DNA from: Erodium maritimum
Taxonomy: Eukaryota; Streptophyta; Magnoliopsida; Geraniales; Geraniaceae
Assembly (NCBI GenBank): GCA_963921825.1
Contig: OY997591.1
Span: forward strand, 21,137,515-21,201,514
Direction of reading: 5' to 3'
Length of the DNA stretch: 64,000 nt
Shown: positions 61,758 through 64,000 of the stretch, one piece after another
Numbering within the stretch: the first letter of the stretch is position 1
Layout: the number at the start of each line of letters is the position of its first letter
Notes under the pieces: generated by a model
What the model was told of the DNA's origin: nothing
The model's input: the letters and a program-made list of their open reading frames with translations, nothing else
Database searches by the model: none
Made by a program: the position numbers and the translations under genes

Positions 61758-63029
61758 TCATATTAATACTACATGATATAACTAAAATTCTAACATAAAA
61801 AAAATGTTCCACTAGAGTTCTCTCTCAATCTCTCCTCCTTAGCGCGTCGTCGTCATCGTCGATCTCCACTATCAAGTCTCCTTACGACGACCTCTGGTCC
61901 CACCAATCGTTCCAAAAGCTCTGACGTCACTCGTGAAGCTTCCTTCACTCGAGACACCTATACCCACACCGAGTCCCAAGGCGACAAAAGGTGGGCTCAA
62001 GACGGACCAACGCCCTGTTCCATCGCCTCCCGTTATGCCTCCAGCACCCACTCGGGAGTTCATAAAACCGGTGCGCATCAGGAGAACTAAGAGTCTCGAC
62101 CACATCTCCTCCATCCCTCGCTCTCAGCCTCCACCAACAATGGTCCCAGAGGATCTTATCCTCCTTCCATTCCTGGATCCACAACAAGGCCGATTCCCGA
62201 CACGTCTCCCCAGAGTTACCCAGCCTCCCCCGGCAAGAGAGAAGGAAGGTAATTCACTATATCCATTGGCCGTCTCTACCTTGAAGAAGCAACCCATCAC
62301 CCCACCAGTTTCTCGGGTTGGGGAGACCTGGTTCGACTGCCAAAGAATACGTGGTTGGCTCATCTAGGTGTGCGAAAGAGATCTCGTCCCCTCCCAGACC
62401 AACGCTTTTGCACCCCTGTCCAACCCGAAGGACCCAACCCATTTTCGGTCTCGGAGGCCCAAGTCCCAATCTACTTTTGGGAGCAGACCAGACACCAAGG
62501 CGGAACTGCCCTGCTCTATGCGCTGTCTGGCAAGCCAGCACAAAGGCCCATCCCGAGAGGTCTTACATGGTGCGCCCAGTATACTGGCACGCCGCCGCAA
62601 CTGGTGCAAGACCTGGTACCAGATCGAGGGATGGAAACATGGACATGAGAAACTCTCCCACATGCACGGATAAGCAGGCAACACATCCCACAGACACTCC
62701 AATCCCGCCTCACTCTCCCTCCTTCGAGATAGAGTAACGGCCCATCCGTGCCTCACCCCCGATCCAGGACCTCCTGCTTTAGACACCATCACCAAGGGGA
62801 CCGGACCGCGTTGTGGCCAATCAGTCCATTCGACCTCTTGAGGGGGGTCGAACCCTGGGACTTGAAGAGACAGAGTCGACATAGGACCTCTTGCCTAACC
62901 CAAGAAAACTAATGGTCGCCACAAGACCCTTGGAAGCTTCAAAGGCTCCCCTAGAGGTACAAGGCCGGACCTGCCGGGACAAGGAAGCGCAACCCTAGGG
63001 ACCCCAAGTATGATCAAGACGAGACCCTC
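61758..63029. other. GC-rich repeat block
   Basis: From about 61830 the DNA is GC-rich with several overlapping frames; the longest, 61933-62367 (+), encodes a Pro/Arg-rich 144 residues without a domain, and a minus-strand frame covers 62364-62882. It resembles in composition the blocks at 8.6, 34.7 and 45.9 kb, but I cannot show homology by eye. I do not call a gene. Confidence 0.4.
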
Positions 63030-64000
63030 TGTAAGAACCACTCCCGGTCAACGCCAGTCAAATCTGCGAAAAACAGGAAAATTTAAAATTTTTGGACAGA
63101 CGCTTAAATGAACCTAAAATTGACCCTGAGGGTCATACCAGACTTAAGTTGACCCCGATATTGACCAAAGTGAGTTCCGGGGGACTCAGGGCAACTTTCT
63201 GACCAATTTGGGAAATGTTAACTTTTCGCTGGAAAAGTCAACCGAGCGACGTTTTGGTCCGTGCGAGGCCCGTTTTGGATCCAAAAAGCTTAGCCGTCGT
63301 CGCAGCGGTCTTAGTTGAGCCGTTTTCTTGTAGCCCGTGAAGTTTCGTAATTTCTTGGAAAAAGTGCCCGTTCGGGGCCCGAGACGTCTGAATTTCGCGA
63401 ATCTGATTGGAAAATATCTAGAAGATATTTTCTAAAAGGTGTGGGACCTGTTTGCCACATGTCACACAAGTGGTGGTGTTAGGTTTTGGGGACAAAACAA
63501 AGGAAGACTACTTGGTGTTAGTTTTGTAATTATGGTAAAAGTGTGTGGTTTGAAACAAAACAAAAGGATGAGACATATGTGATGTTCGGCCATTTTAGAA
63601 AAGGGTGAGTTTGGAGAGTGAAAATAGAGAGAGAAGGAGAAGGAGAAGAAGAGAGAAAAGAGAAGGATGTGTTTGGAGTTTGGTGATTTCCCGTCGATCA
63701 AACCGGTGGATCGTCTCAACGATCAAGGAATCGAGTTCCCATCGACATTCTCTACGGTGAGCACCTAACCGTTTTTCGTTTTGTTAAGTTTGAAAGTTAG
63801 GGTTTGGGTTAAAACTAGTAGTTTTTGGATGAGTTGAGGTGTGGGGTTCGTTGGTGACGTTTTGGAGCGAAGATTGGACGTTTTCTGGTGACCGGAAGCT
63901 CGGGGGAGCTCCAGCCACCGTGTAGGGTGGCTGGCCGGAGCTAGGACCGGCCACCACCATGGTTGACCAGCCCAAAAATAGCCCTAGCCACCCACGGCCA
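63030..64000 (+). mobile_element. LTR of the 47204 family, cut by window end
   Basis: It starts TGTAAGAACCACTCCCGGTC and follows the LTR at 47204 with high similarity (CAACGCCAGTCAAATC, GAGTTCCGGGGGACTCAGGG and so on) as far as the window goes. No purine tract precedes it, so it is a 5' or solo LTR. Its other end lies outside the window. Confidence 0.8.

Overview
This is plant nuclear DNA from an angiosperm, probably a eudicot. It holds intron-rich genes with GT-AG splicing, a ribosomal-protein promoter with telo-box and site II motifs, plant-type auxilin-like and Rab2 (RABB1) proteins, and a dense mix of plant transposon classes. No rRNA or tRNA gene, CRISPR array or bacterial-type operon was seen. 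I assembled exon structures by hand from splice signals and family knowledge; nothing was searched against a database.

Only three host genes look intact: eL31/RPL31 (18115-19530, +, two coding exons), an auxilin-like J-domain protein (36459-44678, -, eight coding exons, 906 aa) and a Rab2/RABB1 GTPase (51539-54232, -, six coding exons, 212 aa). The last two both act in membrane traffic (clathrin uncoating; ER-Golgi transport), but they are separate genes and I infer no functional cluster.

Layout. 1-3.2 kb: decayed repeat and AT-rich DNA. 3.2-5.9 kb: solo LTR with target-site duplication (TSD). 6.6-8.6 kb: a MITE and a minisatellite. 8.6-17.6 kb: a nest in which two copies of a GC-rich poly(A) retroposon are present and one is split by a minus-strand LTR and by a complete 4.35-kb hAT transposon; it ends 2 bp before the RPL31 promoter motifs. 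17.6-19.6 kb: RPL31. 20.8-31.0 kb: rearranged endogenous pararetrovirus sequence, interrupted by the 3' end of a Ty3-like element and by a 662-bp solo LTR. 32.4-36.1 kb: LINE-derived element, Mutator-like element and a third retroposon copy side by side, each with its own TSD. 36.4-44.7 kb: auxilin-like gene carrying two related foldback elements in neighbouring introns. 45.9-51 kb: GC-rich repeat split by a 2.8-kb LTR. 51.5-54.2 kb: Rab2 gene with a MITE and a small solo LTR in its introns. 54.6-61.76 kb: probable Helitron carrying intron-containing fragments of SMC1, a RING E3 ligase and RPL18, ending in a textbook hairpin plus CTAG. 61.8-64 kb: GC-rich repeat and the start of another LTR copy.

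The most informative part of the window is this layered transposition record, because many insertions can be bounded to the base by TSDs. The candidates for something not yet described are the GC-rich retroposon family, the 1.67-kb intronic foldback and the gene-capturing Helitron.
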